Origin: Falsiruegeria litorea R37
GTDB lineage: Bacteria > Pseudomonadota > Alphaproteobacteria > Rhodobacterales > Rhodobacteraceae
NCBI RefSeq assembly: GCF_900172225.1
Contig: NZ_FWFO01000005.1
Coordinates: 1 to 64,000, forward strand
Length of the DNA: 64,000 nt
Reading direction: 5' to 3'
A model generated the notes under the pieces. That model did not search any database, was not told the DNA's origin, and worked only from the letters and a program-made list of their open reading frames with translations. Made by a program: the position numbers and the translations under genes. This document shows positions 46,870 through 57,382 of the stretch, in pieces. The stretch's first letter is position 1. Every line of letters starts with the position of its first letter.

Positions 46870-47212
46870 GACGGGTCCAGATGAAAATCAGGACCGCGCC
46901 GAGTGTGACCGCCTGAATGATCAGGATGTGGGTTGCCAACCCAAATGCCAGTGACAAACCAAAGACAGCCGCAACTGACAGGGTTGCGGCTTTTTTCGCG
47001 GCCGGGCGAATGGCGCCGTTTGTGTTCCAGTCGATGATCATTGGGCCAAAGACTTGATGCGACAGCAGCCAATCATGAAGGCGCTCGGAAGATCGGGCAA
47101 AACAAAAGGCGGCTAGCAGAAGGAAGGGAACTGTTGGGAGCAGGGGAAGAACCACGCCAATCATGGCAAGCGCCACGCAAAGGCTCCCTAGAATAACCCA
47201 AACCACACGCAT
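46859..47212 (-). CDS. DUF454 (YbaN-like) membrane protein
   Basis: The product is 117 residues with three to four membrane helices (about 4-22, 25-42, 78-95, 97-113). The block GVVLPLLPTVPFLLLAAFCFARSSERLHDWL is the DUF454 signature. Function unknown; E. coli YbaN belongs here. It lies four bases after the hemW stop codon on the same strand, so probably co-transcribed. Confidence 0.88.
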   Translation of the reverse strand: MRVVWVILGSLCVALAMIGVVLPLLPTVPFLLLAAFCFARSSERLHDWLLSHQVFGPMIIDWNTNGAIRPAAKKAATLSVAAVFGLSLAFGLATHILIIQAVTLGAVLIFIWTRPSG

Positions 47213-47216
47213 ACTG

Positions 47217-48374
47217 TTAATCCACCAATAATTCCCGAATGACGGCGTTCAAAACAGCGCGTCCTTCTTTGGTTGCCTTTAGCGTAGAGCCCACATGTTC
47301 GATCATTCCAATATCTTTCAGATAGTCCAGACGATCTTGCGGAACAGGCGTTGAGGAGAGAGCCTGAAATCGATCCATATCTATTCCCTGAACCAATCTA
47401 AGCCCCATCATCAGGTATTCATTAGCCTGATCTTGTGTGCCTAGCGATGTTCTTACCGATTCACCGGTGGCATTGCTCACCTGATTGAGCCACATGGACG
47501 GGTTCAAATGTGATTCAGTTGCGAATTTTTCGCCATCTATCGTCAGACGCCCATGTGATCCCGGGCCAATGCCGACATAGTCGCCATACCGCCAGTAGAC
47601 TTGGTTGTGCTGAGATTCTGCTCCGGGTTTGGCATGGTTTGAAATCTCATACGCCGGTAGTCCGGCAGCTTCGCAGATCTCTTGCGTGGCCATATACATG
47701 TCGGCCGAGGTGTCGTCTTCGGGCAGGCCGCGCAGTTTCCCAACGGCATATCGATCGCCAAAGGCTGTGCCTTGTTCGATCGTAAGCTGATAAAGTGACA
47801 GGTGATCTATGGCCATGGACAGCGCCTGTTTCAATTCGGCCTGCCAGTCCGCCAGGGTTTGATGCTGGCGGGCATAGATCAGATCAAAACTGACCCGATC
47901 AAAGCAATTTCGGGCGACGTCAAAGGCCTTTTGCGCCTCGGCCACCGTATGGATACGACCCAGACGTCGTAGGTCCTCGTTGTTCAGCGCCTGAATACCC
48001 ATCGAGACCCGGTTGACGCCAGCATCACGATAGCCGGCAAAGCGGCCGGCCTCGACCGACCCCGGATTGGCCTCGAGCGTGATTTCCATGTCGTTTGCGG
48101 CATGCCAATGTCCACGCGCGGCCTGTATGACGGCGTCAACTGTTTCAGGGGCCATCAAAGATGGGGTGCCGCCGCCAAAGAAGACTGTATTCAGAACCCG
48201 CCCCGGCGTTTGAGCAGCGTAGCGCTCGAGCTCCAGCAGATAGGCGTCAACCCAGGCGGATTGGTCTATTTTCCGGCTGACGTGGCTGTTGAAGTCGCAA
48301 TAGGGGCATTTGGCCTCGCAAAACGGCCAGTGGACATACAGGCCAAAGCCCCCGTTTTGCCAATCATCCGCCAA
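47217..48374 (-). CDS. hemW: Radical SAM heme chaperone HemW
   Basis: The product is 385 residues. The radical SAM cluster motif CEAKCPYC lies near residues 19-26, after GLYVHWPF; FFGGGTPSLM, RVSMGIQ and GIGPGSHG follow. HemW binds heme and passes it to respiratory proteins; it is often misnamed coproporphyrinogen oxidase (HemN), from which it differs by the single CxxxCxxC without the fourth Cys of HemN. Overlaps the rdgB end by 11 bases. Confidence 0.93.
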   Translation of the reverse strand: MADDWQNGGFGLYVHWPFCEAKCPYCDFNSHVSRKIDQSAWVDAYLLELERYAAQTPGRVLNTVFFGGGTPSLMAPETVDAVIQAARGHWHAANDMEITLEANPGSVEAGRFAGYRDAGVNRVSMGIQALNNEDLRRLGRIHTVAEAQKAFDVARNCFDRVSFDLIYARQHQTLADWQAELKQALSMAIDHLSLYQLTIEQGTAFGDRYAVGKLRGLPEDDTSADMYMATQEICEAAGLPAYEISNHAKPGAESQHNQVYWRYGDYVGIGPGSHGRLTIDGEKFATESHLNPSMWLNQVSNATGESVRTSLGTQDQANEYLMMGLRLVQGIDMDRFQALSSTPVPQDRLDYLKDIGMIEHVGSTLKATKEGRAVLNAVIRELLVD

Positions 48375-48978
48375 AACAGCCCTTTACGAACTTTTGCACC
48401 GCAAGCGCGCGGTGGCTGATCTTGTTCTTTTCCCAGCGATCCATCTCGGCAAAGGTGATGTCATGTCCTTCGGGGACAAACATCGGGTCATACCCAAAAC
48501 CCTGATCGCCGCGCATGGGCCAGGTCAGGTGACCGGGTGCGACGCCTTCGAACACCTCGTCATGCCCGTCAGGCCAAGCCACCACCAGCGTGCTGCGAAA
48601 TTGGGCAAGACGGGGATGGGCGGCGTTGATCGCCTCAAGCTCGTTGTGCGCACGGGTCATGGCCATGACAAAGTCGCGGCCATTGCCGGTTTCAGCCCAA
48701 TCGGCGGTATAGACACCGGGGGCCCCGTTCAAAGCATCGATGGTGATTCCGCTGTCATCCGAAAGACAAGGCAGGCCGGTGGCCTTGGCCGCGGCGTGCG
48801 CTTTGATCCGGGCGTTGCCGACAAAGGTGTCTTCGGTCTCTTCCGGTTCGGGCAGATCCATCTCGGCGGCGCCCACAACCTTGACCCCAAAGGGCGTGAG
48901 GAGATGTTCCATCTCCTCCAACTTGCCCTTGTTGTGGGTGGCAAAAACCAGCGTATCGCCATCGAATGCACGGGTCAT
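48364..48978 (-). CDS. rdgB: XTP/dITP diphosphatase RdgB
   Basis: The product is 204 residues. Cleans dITP, XTP and similar bases from the nucleotide pool. Blocks: [45 protein letters not shown], and [12 protein letters not shown] followed by SHRALA. ATGA overlap with the rph stop, so rph-rdgB-hemW-DUF454 form one operon. Confidence 0.95.
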   Translation of the reverse strand: MTRAFDGDTLVFATHNKGKLEEMEHLLTPFGVKVVGAAEMDLPEPEETEDTFVGNARIKAHAAAKATGLPCLSDDSGITIDALNGAPGVYTADWAETGNGRDFVMAMTRAHNELEAINAAHPRLAQFRSTLVVAWPDGHDEVFEGVAPGHLTWPMRGDQGFGYDPMFVPEGHDITFAEMDRWEKNKISHRALAVQKFVKGCFGG

Positions 48979-49688
48979 GCGGTGGCGGCCTTTTGCATCG
49001 CGGCCAGTTCACCTACACCTTTTTCAGCCAGATCCATCAGCTGATCCATTTGCGCGCGGCTGAACACTGAACCCTCGGCGCTCATCTGCACTTCGATCAG
49101 CTTGCCCGAACCGGTCATGATAAAGTTGCCGTCAACGCCGGCTTCAGAGTCTTCGGGGTAGTCCAGATCCAGCACCGGCTGGCCGGCGTAGATGCCGCAG
49201 GACACGGCGGCGACCGGATCAACCAACGGATCGGAAATCACGTCGCCGGCTTTCATCAGCTTGTTGACCGCCAAACGCAGCGCAACCCAGCCGCCAGTGA
49301 TCGACGCACAGCGGGTGCCGCCGTCGGCCTGGATCACGTCACAATCGACGGTGATCTGGCGCTCGCCCAAAGCAACGCGGTCAACGCCGGCGCGTAGGGC
49401 ACGGCCGATCAGGCGCTGGATCTCAACCGTGCGGCCACCTTGTTTGCCGCTGGCAGCCTCGCGGCGCATCCGGGTATTGGTTGCGCGGGGAAGCATCCCA
49501 TATTCTGCTGTAACCCAACCCAGGCCGGATCCTTTGATAAAGGGAGGCACGCGGTCTTCGATGGTGGCGGTGCACAACACGTGCGTGTCGCCCATCTTGA
49601 TCAGGCAAGAGCCTTCGGCATGTTTGGTAAAGCCGGTCTCGATGGAAACGGCGCGCATTTGGTTCAGATCACGTCCAGAGGGTCGCAT
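48975..49688 (-). CDS. rph: Ribonuclease PH
   Basis: The product is 237 residues. Phosphorolytic 3'-5' exoribonuclease that trims tRNA 3' ends. N-terminus [26 protein letters not shown], then [26 protein letters not shown], and [16 protein letters not shown] contain the active-site residues. The ATG at 49688 has AAAGGATT just upstream. Divergent from hrcA, a common arrangement in alphaproteobacteria. Confidence 0.96.
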   Translation of the reverse strand: MRPSGRDLNQMRAVSIETGFTKHAEGSCLIKMGDTHVLCTATIEDRVPPFIKGSGLGWVTAEYGMLPRATNTRMRREAASGKQGGRTVEIQRLIGRALRAGVDRVALGERQITVDCDVIQADGGTRCASITGGWVALRLAVNKLMKAGDVISDPLVDPVAAVSCGIYAGQPVLDLDYPEDSEAGVDGNFIMTGSGKLIEVQMSAEGSVFSRAQMDQLMDLAEKGVGELAAMQKAATA

Positions 49689-49748
49689 TGGAAATCCTTT
49701 GTTTGCTGGCTTGGGGATAACTCTGGTCAGCGCAGGGGGCAACCCCGA

Positions 49749-49776
49749 TTGACCTTTGCCGCTGGTGGGATTTAAT
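49749..49776 (+). promoter_or_regulatory. Promoter of hrcA-grpE
   Basis: TTGACC (49749-49754), 16 bases, TTTAAT (49771-49776). Predicted start about 17 bases before the hrcA ATG. No CIRCE inverted repeat (TTAGCACTC-N9-GAGTGCTAA) is present in the rph-hrcA spacer, so HrcA does not obviously control itself here. Confidence 0.5.
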
Positions 49777-49799
49777 GACGTCAAAGCCGGAGAAGCCCA

Positions 49800-50864
49800 A
49801 TGAGTGATGCGAGCAAAATTCTGGATGAGATGAACGACCGCTCGCGCGAAGTGTTCCGGTTGATTGTCGAGGGTTATCTGGACAGTGGCGATCCGGTGGG
49901 CAGCCGGACCTTGACCCGTACGCTCAGCGAAAAGGTCAGCGCCGCGACGATCCGCAACGTGATGCAGGATCTGGAGTTTCTGGGACTCCTCGACAGCCCC
50001 CATGTCAGTGCCGGCCGGGTGCCGACGCAAATGGGGTTGCGGATGTTCGTTGATGGGTTGCTTGAGGTCGGTGATCTGAACGCGGCGGATCGCAAAAAGA
50101 TCGACGCGACGGTGGACAGTAACTCGGCCGATGTCAGCGGGTTGCTGGATCGTGTTGGATCAGTGTTGTCAGGGGTGACACAAGGTGCATCCTTGGTGCT
50201 GACACCCAAGCACGAGGCCGAGATCAAGCATATCGAGTTTGTGTCGCTGGCCCATGATCGCGCGTTGGTGGTTCTGGTCTTTGCTGATGGGCACGTGGAA
50301 AACCGCCTGTTTACGCCGCCGCCAGGTCAAACGCCCAGTTCGATGCGAGAGGCAGCGAATTTCCTGAATTCTCTGATCGAGGGGCGGACCCTCAGCGAAG
50401 TGAGCACTGTTATCCAATCGCAGATCACCGCTCGCAAACAAGAGATCGACGTGCTGGCCCGCGAGATGGTCGAAGGCGGCCTGGCCGTCTGGGACGCCGA
50501 GGGGCAGGATTCAGCGCGTTTGATCGTGCGGGGGCGGGCGAATCTGTTGGCGGACACAGGGCAAGAAGAAGAGCTGGAGCGGATCAGATCCCTGTTTGAC
50601 GACCTGGAACGCAAGCGGGACATCGCTGAATTTCTGGAACTGACCGAAGACGGCGACGGTGTGCGCATTTTTATCGGGTCTGAGAACAAACTTTTTTCAC
50701 TTTCGGGCTCCTCTTTGGTGGTGTCTCCATATATGAACGCTGATCGAAAGATCATCGGTGCGGTTGGGGTGATTGGCCCGACGCGCCTGAATTACGGTCG
50801 GATCGTGCCCATCGTTGACTATACCGCGCAGTTGGTCGGCAAGCTCGTATCGGACCGGAGTTAG
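49800..50864 (+). CDS. hrcA: Heat-inducible transcription repressor HrcA
   Basis: The product is 354 residues. N-terminal winged helix ([38 protein letters not shown]) binds CIRCE at groE-type operons; the rest is the GAF-like HrcA domain, ending in [19 protein letters not shown]. Followed after 10 bases by grpE, so repressor and co-chaperone are co-transcribed. Confidence 0.95.
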   Translation: MSDASKILDEMNDRSREVFRLIVEGYLDSGDPVGSRTLTRTLSEKVSAATIRNVMQDLEFLGLLDSPHVSAGRVPTQMGLRMFVDGLLEVGDLNAADRKKIDATVDSNSADVSGLLDRVGSVLSGVTQGASLVLTPKHEAEIKHIEFVSLAHDRALVVLVFADGHVENRLFTPPPGQTPSSMREAANFLNSLIEGRTLSEVSTVIQSQITARKQEIDVLAREMVEGGLAVWDAEGQDSARLIVRGRANLLADTGQEEELERIRSLFDDLERKRDIAEFLELTEDGDGVRIFIGSENKLFSLSGSSLVVSPYMNADRKIIGAVGVIGPTRLNYGRIVPIVDYTAQLVGKLVSDRS

Positions 50865-50874
50865 AGGTAGAAAG

Positions 50875-51438
50875 ATGGCAGAGCCAAAGAACGAAGATTT
50901 TCTGGATGACATCGCAACGGCCGAAGCCGAAGAGCTGGCCGAAGAATTGGCGGAAATCAGTGGCGAAGCAGCCGAACTCGACGAGCTGCGCGCTGAACGG
51001 GATGAATACAAAGACAAGTTCATGCGCGCGCTGGCGGATGCGGAAAACGCCCGCAAGCGTGGCGACAAAGCCCGTCGTGATGCCGAGAACTATGGTGGTT
51101 CGAAACTGGCCCGTGACATGCTGCCCGTTTATGACAACCTCAAGCGCGGTCTTGAGGCAGCAACGGATGAGCAGCGAGAGGTTTCGGCGGCCCTGATCGA
51201 AGGTGTCGAACTGACCATGCGCGCGTTGCTGGATGTGTTTGGCAAGCACGGTATTCAAATCGTGTCACCCGAGGTTGGTGATCGCTTTGACCCGCAGATG
51301 CACGAAGCGATGTTTGAGGCCCCCGTGCCCGGTACCCGAGCTGGCGACATCATTCAGGTGTCTGCCGAAGGCTTCATGCTGCACGACCGACTGCTGCGCC
51401 CGGCGCAGGTTGGCGTAAGCTCGACGCCCGCTGGTTAA
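50875..51438 (+). CDS. grpE: Nucleotide exchange factor GrpE
   Basis: The product is 187 residues. Opens DnaK to release ADP. Acidic, coiled-coil N-terminus (EAEELAEELAEISGEAAELDELRAERDEYKDK), then RALADAENARKR, and the C-terminal beta domain with HEAMFEAPVP and HDRLLRPAQVGVS. GAGG lies eight bases upstream of the ATG. Confidence 0.95.
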   Translation: MAEPKNEDFLDDIATAEAEELAEELAEISGEAAELDELRAERDEYKDKFMRALADAENARKRGDKARRDAENYGGSKLARDMLPVYDNLKRGLEAATDEQREVSAALIEGVELTMRALLDVFGKHGIQIVSPEVGDRFDPQMHEAMFEAPVPGTRAGDIIQVSAEGFMLHDRLLRPAQVGVSSTPAG

Positions 51439-51463
51439 GGGCTCGCATATTTTGAGAAAAGGA

Positions 51464-51492
51464 AGGGGCGGTCAGGATTTGGCCGCCTCTTT
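51464..51492. terminator. Shared hairpin between grpE and mutS
   Basis: GGCGGTC and GGCCGCC form a stem (one bulge) around AGGATTT between the convergent genes; T-rich stretches flank it on both strands. The mutS stop lies inside. Confidence 0.4.
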
Positions 51493-54108
51493 CAGTTTAT
51501 AGATCAGATCCAACGCTTCACGCGGGCTCAGCTCGTCAGGGTGGATCTCATCGAGCATGCCGTCTACGGCAGAGGCCTTGACGGCTGGCGGCGGTGGGGG
51601 CGGCGCAGCGGAAAAGAGCGGCAAATCGTCGATCAGCGCCTTTTGCTTGCCGCCTTCGCGCTCGTTCTGTTCCAGTTGATCCAGAACCACACGGGCCCGT
51701 TCAACCACGGATGGAGGAAGGCCGGCCAGCTGAGCAACCTGAACACCGTAAGACCGGTCAGCGGCGCCTTTGCGCACTTCGTGCAAGAAGATCACTTCGC
51801 CTTCCCACTCTTTGACTGCGACGGTGGCGTTTTCGACACCTTTCAGACTACCGGCAAGGGCGGTAAGCTCATGATAATGCGTGGCAAACAGGGCGCGGCA
51901 ACTGTTGGTGGCGTGCAGATGCTCCAACGTCGCCCAGGCAATCGACAGGCCGTCATATGTTGCGGTGCCACGGCCGATTTCGTCCAGGATGACCAAGGCG
52001 CGCTCGTCGGCCTGATTGAGAATCGCGGCGGTTTCCACCATCTCGACCATGAAGGTCGAGCGCCCGCGTGCCAGATCGTCCGAGGCGCCGACGCGGCTGA
52101 ACAATTGGCTCACTAGCCCGATCTCGGCCTGTTCGGCGGGGACATAACTGCCCATTTGGGCGAGCAAGGCAATCAGGGCGTTCTGGCGCAGGAAGGTTGA
52201 TTTACCAGCCATGTTGGGGCCGGTCAAAAGCCAGACCGCCGCGCCGCCATTTGCGGTCAGATCGCAATCGTTTGCGATGAAAGCGTCGCCTGATTGCTGT
52301 TGAAGCGCTCGCTCAACAACCGGATGACGGCCCCCGGTTATGTTAAATGACCGGGTGTTGTCGACATGGGGTCGGCACCAATTTTCGCCCCGCGCCAGAT
52401 CCGCCAGAGATGTGGCAAGATCAAGCTCTGCCAGACCACGTGCCGCTTGGTTGAGCAGAGCGGCTTGGGCCAAGATTTCTTCAGAAAGCCTTTGATAGAG
52501 CCTCTTTTCAATCTCAAGCGCCAGATTTCCAGCGTTCAGAATGCGGGTTTCGATCTCGCTGAGTTCGACAGTGGTGAACCGAACCTGATTAGCCGTGGTT
52601 TGGCGGTGGATGTAAGTTTCAGAGAATGGCGCGCTGAGCATCTTGTCAGCGTGCGTCGCTGTGGTTTCGATGAAATAGCCCAGCACGTTGTTGTGCTTGA
52701 TCTTGAGCGAAGTGATGCCGGTGTGCTCGGCGTATTTTTGTTGAAAGCCGGCGATGACCGAACGCCCTTCGTCGCGCAGGGTGCGGGCCTCGTCCAGTTC
52801 TGTGTCAAACCCCGGTGCGATGAAGCCGCCATCACGGGCGAGCAGGGGCGGTTCGGCAACCAGCGAGGAGTCGAGCAACCCCAACAGGTCATCAAAGCCG
52901 CGCAGGTTGGCAGTGGCTTGGACCATCAAATTAGGTAAGTCGATGCCATCGGTCGAGGCAGCGATATCTTCGGCCTGGATCAACCCATTGCGGATTGCGG
53001 CCAGATCACGCGGGCCGCCACGATCAAGCGCAAGCCGGGACAGGGCACGGTCCAAATCCGGCGTCTTGCGCAGGCTGTCGCGCAGCTGTTCCGCCAGCGA
53101 AGATTGCTCGACACAGAAATCCAGCGCAGCGAGGCGGGCGTGAATGGTGTCGAGCTTGCGTGAGGGGCTGGAAATCCTCTGCTCCAGAAGACGGCCACCG
53201 CCCGGTGTCACCGTGCGGTCGATGACGGACAAGAGCGAGCCGAATTTGTCGCCATTCAGAGAGCGGGTCAGTTCCAGATTGCGCCGTGTCGCCGCATCGA
53301 TCTGCATCACCCGGTCTTCGCTGTCCTGTTCGGGGGGCAACAGCAGCGGCAGTTTGCCTTTTTGGGTGATCTCAAGATAATCGACCAGCGCGCCCATGGC
53401 CGACAGCTCGGGCCGCGAGAATTTGCCAAACCCATCCAGCGAGCCGACCTTGAACAGCTCTTGTAGGCGCTTTTCAGCGCCGGTGCTGTCAAAACTGGCT
53501 TTGCCCATTGGCGTCAGCGGAATTTTGAAATCATCCGCTAGCGGACGCAGGTTTTGAAACACAGGCTCGTCCACAACCAGCAGCTCGGACGGAGCAAGGC
53601 GCGCCAGTTCCGGCCCCAACCGTTGCTTTGATACGGTCATGACGTGGAACGCACCGGTCGAGATGTCAGCCCAGGCGAGCGCCGCGCTGTCGCGTACCTC
53701 GGCATAGGCCACCAAAAAGTTGTGGCGACGCGCCTCGAGCAAGGCATCTTCGGTCAAGGTGCCAGGGGTCACCAGGCGCACAACATCGCGCCGAACCACC
53801 GATTTAGAGCCTCTTTTCTTGGCCTCGGCCGGACTTTCCATCTGTTCACAGACGGCGACGCGGAACCCTTTGCGGATCAGCGTCAGCAGATACCCTTCGG
53901 CTGCGTGAACCGGCACGCCGCACATCGGGATGTCGTCGCCGTTGTGTTTGCCACGTTTGGTCAGCGCAATATCAAGCGCCTGTGCCGCGTCGACAGCGTC
54001 GTCAAAGAACATCTCGTAAAAATCACCCATGCGGTAAAACAGCAGGGCATCGGCGTGGGCCTCTTTGATTTCGAGGTATTGCGCCATCATGGGTGTGACA
54101 GTGGACAC
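51472..54108 (-). CDS. mutS: DNA mismatch repair protein MutS
   Basis: The product is 878 residues, full-length. Mismatch-recognition motif GDFYEMFF (Phe and Glu) near residue 30, connector and clamp domains, then ATPase domain with Walker A TGPNMAGKSTFLRQ, LDEIGRGTATYDG (Walker B/signature) and ATHYHEL. A Pro-rich linker (PPPPPPA) precedes the C-terminal dimer segment. GTG at 54108 is preferred (GGAGAAAG seven bases upstream); the ATG six codons on is an alternative. Confidence 0.96.
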   Translation of the reverse strand: MSTVTPMMAQYLEIKEAHADALLFYRMGDFYEMFFDDAVDAAQALDIALTKRGKHNGDDIPMCGVPVHAAEGYLLTLIRKGFRVAVCEQMESPAEAKKRGSKSVVRRDVVRLVTPGTLTEDALLEARRHNFLVAYAEVRDSAALAWADISTGAFHVMTVSKQRLGPELARLAPSELLVVDEPVFQNLRPLADDFKIPLTPMGKASFDSTGAEKRLQELFKVGSLDGFGKFSRPELSAMGALVDYLEITQKGKLPLLLPPEQDSEDRVMQIDAATRRNLELTRSLNGDKFGSLLSVIDRTVTPGGGRLLEQRISSPSRKLDTIHARLAALDFCVEQSSLAEQLRDSLRKTPDLDRALSRLALDRGGPRDLAAIRNGLIQAEDIAASTDGIDLPNLMVQATANLRGFDDLLGLLDSSLVAEPPLLARDGGFIAPGFDTELDEARTLRDEGRSVIAGFQQKYAEHTGITSLKIKHNNVLGYFIETTATHADKMLSAPFSETYIHRQTTANQVRFTTVELSEIETRILNAGNLALEIEKRLYQRLSEEILAQAALLNQAARGLAELDLATSLADLARGENWCRPHVDNTRSFNITGGRHPVVERALQQQSGDAFIANDCDLTANGGAAVWLLTGPNMAGKSTFLRQNALIALLAQMGSYVPAEQAEIGLVSQLFSRVGASDDLARGRSTFMVEMVETAAILNQADERALVILDEIGRGTATYDGLSIAWATLEHLHATNSCRALFATHYHELTALAGSLKGVENATVAVKEWEGEVIFLHEVRKGAADRSYGVQVAQLAGLPPSVVERARVVLDQLEQNEREGGKQKALIDDLPLFSAAPPPPPPAVKASAVDGMLDEIHPDELSPREALDLIYKLKEAAKS

Positions 54109-54250
54109 GGGTACTTTCTCCGACTGGACCGAGCGAGACCTTACAAATCCGTCCAGTCCGGCGAAAGCCGAAAACGCATTGTCGTTGAGACTGCGTGCTG
54201 CCTGCGCTATGAGGCAAAAAGCCCGAACTGTAAAAAGAACGACCGATCCG

Positions 54251-56506
54251 ATGCCTAAAGCGAAAATTACCGATCAAGAGGCGCTGGCCTTTCACCTGGA
54301 CCCCACCCCCGGCAAGTGGGAGGTGCAGGCCACGGTCCCGATGACCACACAGCGCGATCTGTCGCTGGCCTATTCCCCAGGGGTTGCCGTTCCTTGCGAG
54401 GCCATCGCGGCAAACCCCGAAACAGCCTATGATTACACCAACAAGGGCAACCTTGTGGCGGTGATTTCGAATGGTACGGCGGTTCTGGGTTTGGGGAACT
54501 TGGGCGCGCTGGGCTCGAAACCGGTGATGGAGGGCAAATCGGTCCTTTTCAAACGGTTTGCTGACGTGAACTCGATCGATATCGAGCTGGACACCGAGGA
54601 CACCGAGGCGTTCATCAACGCAGTCAGGCTGATGGGGCCGACCTTTGGCGGTATCAACCTCGAAGATATCAAGGCGCCGGAATGCTTCATAATCGAGCAG
54701 CGCCTGAAAGAAGAGATGGACATCCCGGTTTTCCACGACGACCAGCACGGCACGGCCGTGATCTGTGCGGCGGGTTTGCTAAATGCGCTGCACATCTCGG
54801 GCAAGAAAATCGAAGACGTTAAAATCGTTCTGAACGGTGCCGGTGCTGCCGGTATCGCATGTATCGAGCTGCTCAAGTCGATGGGCGCGCGGCACGAAAA
54901 CTGTATCGTCTGCGACACCAAGGGTGTGATCTATCAGGGCCGGACCGAGGGGATGAACCAGTGGAAGTCGGCTCACGCCGTCACCACTGAGTTGCGGACC
55001 CTGGAAGAGGCGATGAAAGGCGCAGACGTATTTCTGGGTGTGTCCGTCAAGGGCGCGGTCACACAGGACATGGTGGCGGCAATGGCCGACAACCCTGTGA
55101 TCTTTGCCATGGCAAACCCCGATCCCGAGATCACGCCAGAAGAGGCGCACGAGGTGCGTGTAGATGCCATCGTGGCGACGGGTCGGTCGGATTATCCGAA
55201 CCAGGTCAACAACGTGCTGGGTTTCCCCTATCTGTTCCGCGGCGCGCTGGATATCCACGCCCGCGCCATCAATGACGAGATGAAGATCGCCTGTGCCCAT
55301 GCGCTTGCGCAACTCGCGCGCGAGGATGTGCCGGATGAGGTGGCGATGGCTTATGGTAAGTCGCTGACCTTTGGCCGCGACTACATCATCCCGACGCCGT
55401 TTGACCCACGTCTGATCTATCGCATCCCGCCGGCTGTGGCCCGGGCCGGCATGGACACCGGCGCAGCGCGTCGCCCGATCATAGACATGGACGCGTATGA
55501 GCTGAGCCTGAAATCTCGGATGGACCCAACTGCGAGCATCCTGCGCGGCCTGAACGCCCGTGCACGCCAAGCACAAAGCCGGATGATCTTTGCCGAAGGT
55601 GACGACCCCCGCGTGCTGCGGGCAGCGGTGATGTATCAGCGATCGGGCTTTGGCAAGGCGTTGGTTGTTGGTCGTCAGGATGATGTCAAAGAAAAGCTCG
55701 AGGCTGCTGGGTTGGGTGACGCAGTGCGCGAGCTGGAGGTGGTGAACGCCGCCAACACCATGCATCTCGATACCTACAAGAACTTCCTCTACAAACGCCT
55801 GCAGCGTAAGGGGTTTGACGGCAAGGATATTCATCGCTTGGCTGCACGTGATCGACATGTGTTCTCGGCGTTGATGTTGGCGCATGGGCATGGCGATGGT
55901 CTGGTAACCGGTGCGACGCGCAAGTCGGCGCATTGCCTGGATCGGATCAACCACGTGTTTGACGCCGACGCTGACCACGGCGCAGCCGGTGTGACGGCGC
56001 TGTTGCACAAGGGCCGGATCGTACTGATCGGTGATACGCTGGTGCATGAATGGCCGGACGAGAACAACTTGGCCGACATTGCAGAACGCGCAGCCGAAGT
56101 GGCCCGCCACATGGGGCTTGATCCGCGCGTGGCCTTTGTCAGCTTCTCGACCTTTGGTTATCCGGTGTCGGAACGTGCTGAAAAGATGCACATTGCGCCC
56201 GAAGTGCTAGATCAACGCGGCGTTGATTTCGAATACGAAGGCGAGATGACCGTCGATGTGGCCCTGAATGCGCATCAGCAAGAGGCCTATCCGTTTTCAC
56301 GTCTGACAGGCCCGGCCAACATTCTGATCGTACCGGCGCGCCACTCGGCCAGCATCTCGACCAAGCTGATGCAGGAAATGGGCGGCGCGACTGTGATCGG
56401 TCCGATCCTGTCGGGTGTCGACAAGCCTATTCAGATCTGCTCGACTGGTTCGACGGCCAACGACATTCTGAACATGGCCATTCTGGCCGCTTGCGACATC
56501 GGGTAA
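54251..56506 (+). CDS. maeB: NADP-dependent malic enzyme with phosphotransacetylase-like domain (MaeB)
   Basis: The product is 751 residues. The N-terminal half is malic enzyme (YSPGVAVPCEAIA, FHDDQHGTAVI metal site, VLNGAGAAGIACIELL NADP fold), converting malate to pyruvate plus CO2. The C-terminal half (about 430-751) is a PTA-like domain (FAEGDDPRVLRAAV, RPANI-like GPANILIVPARHSA) that in MaeB acts in acetyl-CoA regulation rather than catalysis. Start 54251 fits the family (KAKITDQEALAFH); the ribosome site is weak, and the frame is open upstream to 54065. Confidence 0.94.
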   Translation: MPKAKITDQEALAFHLDPTPGKWEVQATVPMTTQRDLSLAYSPGVAVPCEAIAANPETAYDYTNKGNLVAVISNGTAVLGLGNLGALGSKPVMEGKSVLFKRFADVNSIDIELDTEDTEAFINAVRLMGPTFGGINLEDIKAPECFIIEQRLKEEMDIPVFHDDQHGTAVICAAGLLNALHISGKKIEDVKIVLNGAGAAGIACIELLKSMGARHENCIVCDTKGVIYQGRTEGMNQWKSAHAVTTELRTLEEAMKGADVFLGVSVKGAVTQDMVAAMADNPVIFAMANPDPEITPEEAHEVRVDAIVATGRSDYPNQVNNVLGFPYLFRGALDIHARAINDEMKIACAHALAQLAREDVPDEVAMAYGKSLTFGRDYIIPTPFDPRLIYRIPPAVARAGMDTGAARRPIIDMDAYELSLKSRMDPTASILRGLNARARQAQSRMIFAEGDDPRVLRAAVMYQRSGFGKALVVGRQDDVKEKLEAAGLGDAVRELEVVNAANTMHLDTYKNFLYKRLQRKGFDGKDIHRLAARDRHVFSALMLAHGHGDGLVTGATRKSAHCLDRINHVFDADADHGAAGVTALLHKGRIVLIGDTLVHEWPDENNLADIAERAAEVARHMGLDPRVAFVSFSTFGYPVSERAEKMHIAPEVLDQRGVDFEYEGEMTVDVALNAHQQEAYPFSRLTGPANILIVPARHSASISTKLMQEMGGATVIGPILSGVDKPIQICSTGSTANDILNMAILAACDIG

Positions 56507-56509
56507 GCC

Positions 56510-57382
56510 ATGGCGATCTGGAACCTGGGCTCGATCAATGCGGATATGGTCTATGCCGTGCCGCATCTGCCCGGACCGGGGGAAACCTTGGCCGCAACTG
56601 AACTCTCGCAGTTTCTGGGCGGCAAAGGGGCAAATATGTCAGTTGCGGCTGCGCGGGCCGGGGCGCATGTGTGCCACATTGGGGCTGTGGGTGCTGACGG
56701 GCGCTGGGCGGTTGATCGCCTGACCGAATACGGGGTGGACACCCGGCAGATTGCTGAGGTGTCGGCACCAACCGGCCACGCCATCATTGCGGTCGAGGCG
56801 TCAGGCGAAAACCAGATCCTGCTGTTTGCCGGAGCGAACCATGCGATCACGACCGATCAATTGGGGCAAGCGATGTCTCAAGCCGGGGCAGGGGATATTC
56901 TGGTTCTGCAGAACGAAACCAACGCACAGGTCGAGGCGGTCAAAATGGGCCGCGAGTTGGGGCTGAAGGTTTGCTATGCCGCTGCTCCCTTTGATGCGGA
57001 TGCGGTGCAGGCGGTCTTGCCGTATCTGGATTTTCTGATCTTGAACGAGGTTGAAGCGGCGCAGCTTCAAGAGGCGACGGGCATGGCGCCTCAAGACCTT
57101 CCTGTGGCGCAGGTCATCGTCACTTTCGGGGCGGATGGCGCGCGGTATTTTGACACTAACACAGGCGAAAATCAGGTTTTCCCAGCCTTCAAAGTCAAGG
57201 CCGTGGACACCACCGGGGCAGGCGATACCTTTACCGGCTACGTGCTTGCAGGGATGGATCGGGGCTTGCCAATGCCACAGGCGATCAGTCAAGCAATGCG
57301 TGCCGCAGCCATCATGGTCACGCGGCACGGGACGGCGGATGTGATCCCGGACCTCAAAGACGTCCAGGACGCCATTCTTTAG
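56510..57382 (+). CDS. PfkB-family sugar kinase (ribokinase-like)
   Basis: The product is 290 residues. Substrate motif GGKGANMSVAAARAG and anion-hole motif DTTGAGDTFTGYVLA with catalytic Asp identify a ribokinase-type PfkB kinase. Sugar specificity (ribose or a nucleoside) is not decided by sequence. It starts four bases after maeB and so shares its transcript. The 3' end overlaps the convergent msrA by four bases. Confidence 0.85.
   Translation: MAIWNLGSINADMVYAVPHLPGPGETLAATELSQFLGGKGANMSVAAARAGAHVCHIGAVGADGRWAVDRLTEYGVDTRQIAEVSAPTGHAIIAVEASGENQILLFAGANHAITTDQLGQAMSQAGAGDILVLQNETNAQVEAVKMGRELGLKVCYAAAPFDADAVQAVLPYLDFLILNEVEAAQLQEATGMAPQDLPVAQVIVTFGADGARYFDTNTGENQVFPAFKVKAVDTTGAGDTFTGYVLAGMDRGLPMPQAISQAMRAAAIMVTRHGTADVIPDLKDVQDAIL

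Noticed and set aside
47217-48374. Oxygen-independent coproporphyrinogen III oxidase (HemN)
   Set aside because: The length (385) and single CxxxCxxC without the extra HemN Cys fit HemW instead.
49689-49799. CIRCE element for HrcA autoregulation
   Set aside because: No TTAGCACTC/GAGTGCTAA inverted repeat is present in the rph-hrcA spacer.
54779-56191. 470-codon minus-strand open frame opposite maeB
   Set aside because: Mirror frame of the malic enzyme gene with no ribosome site or domain.
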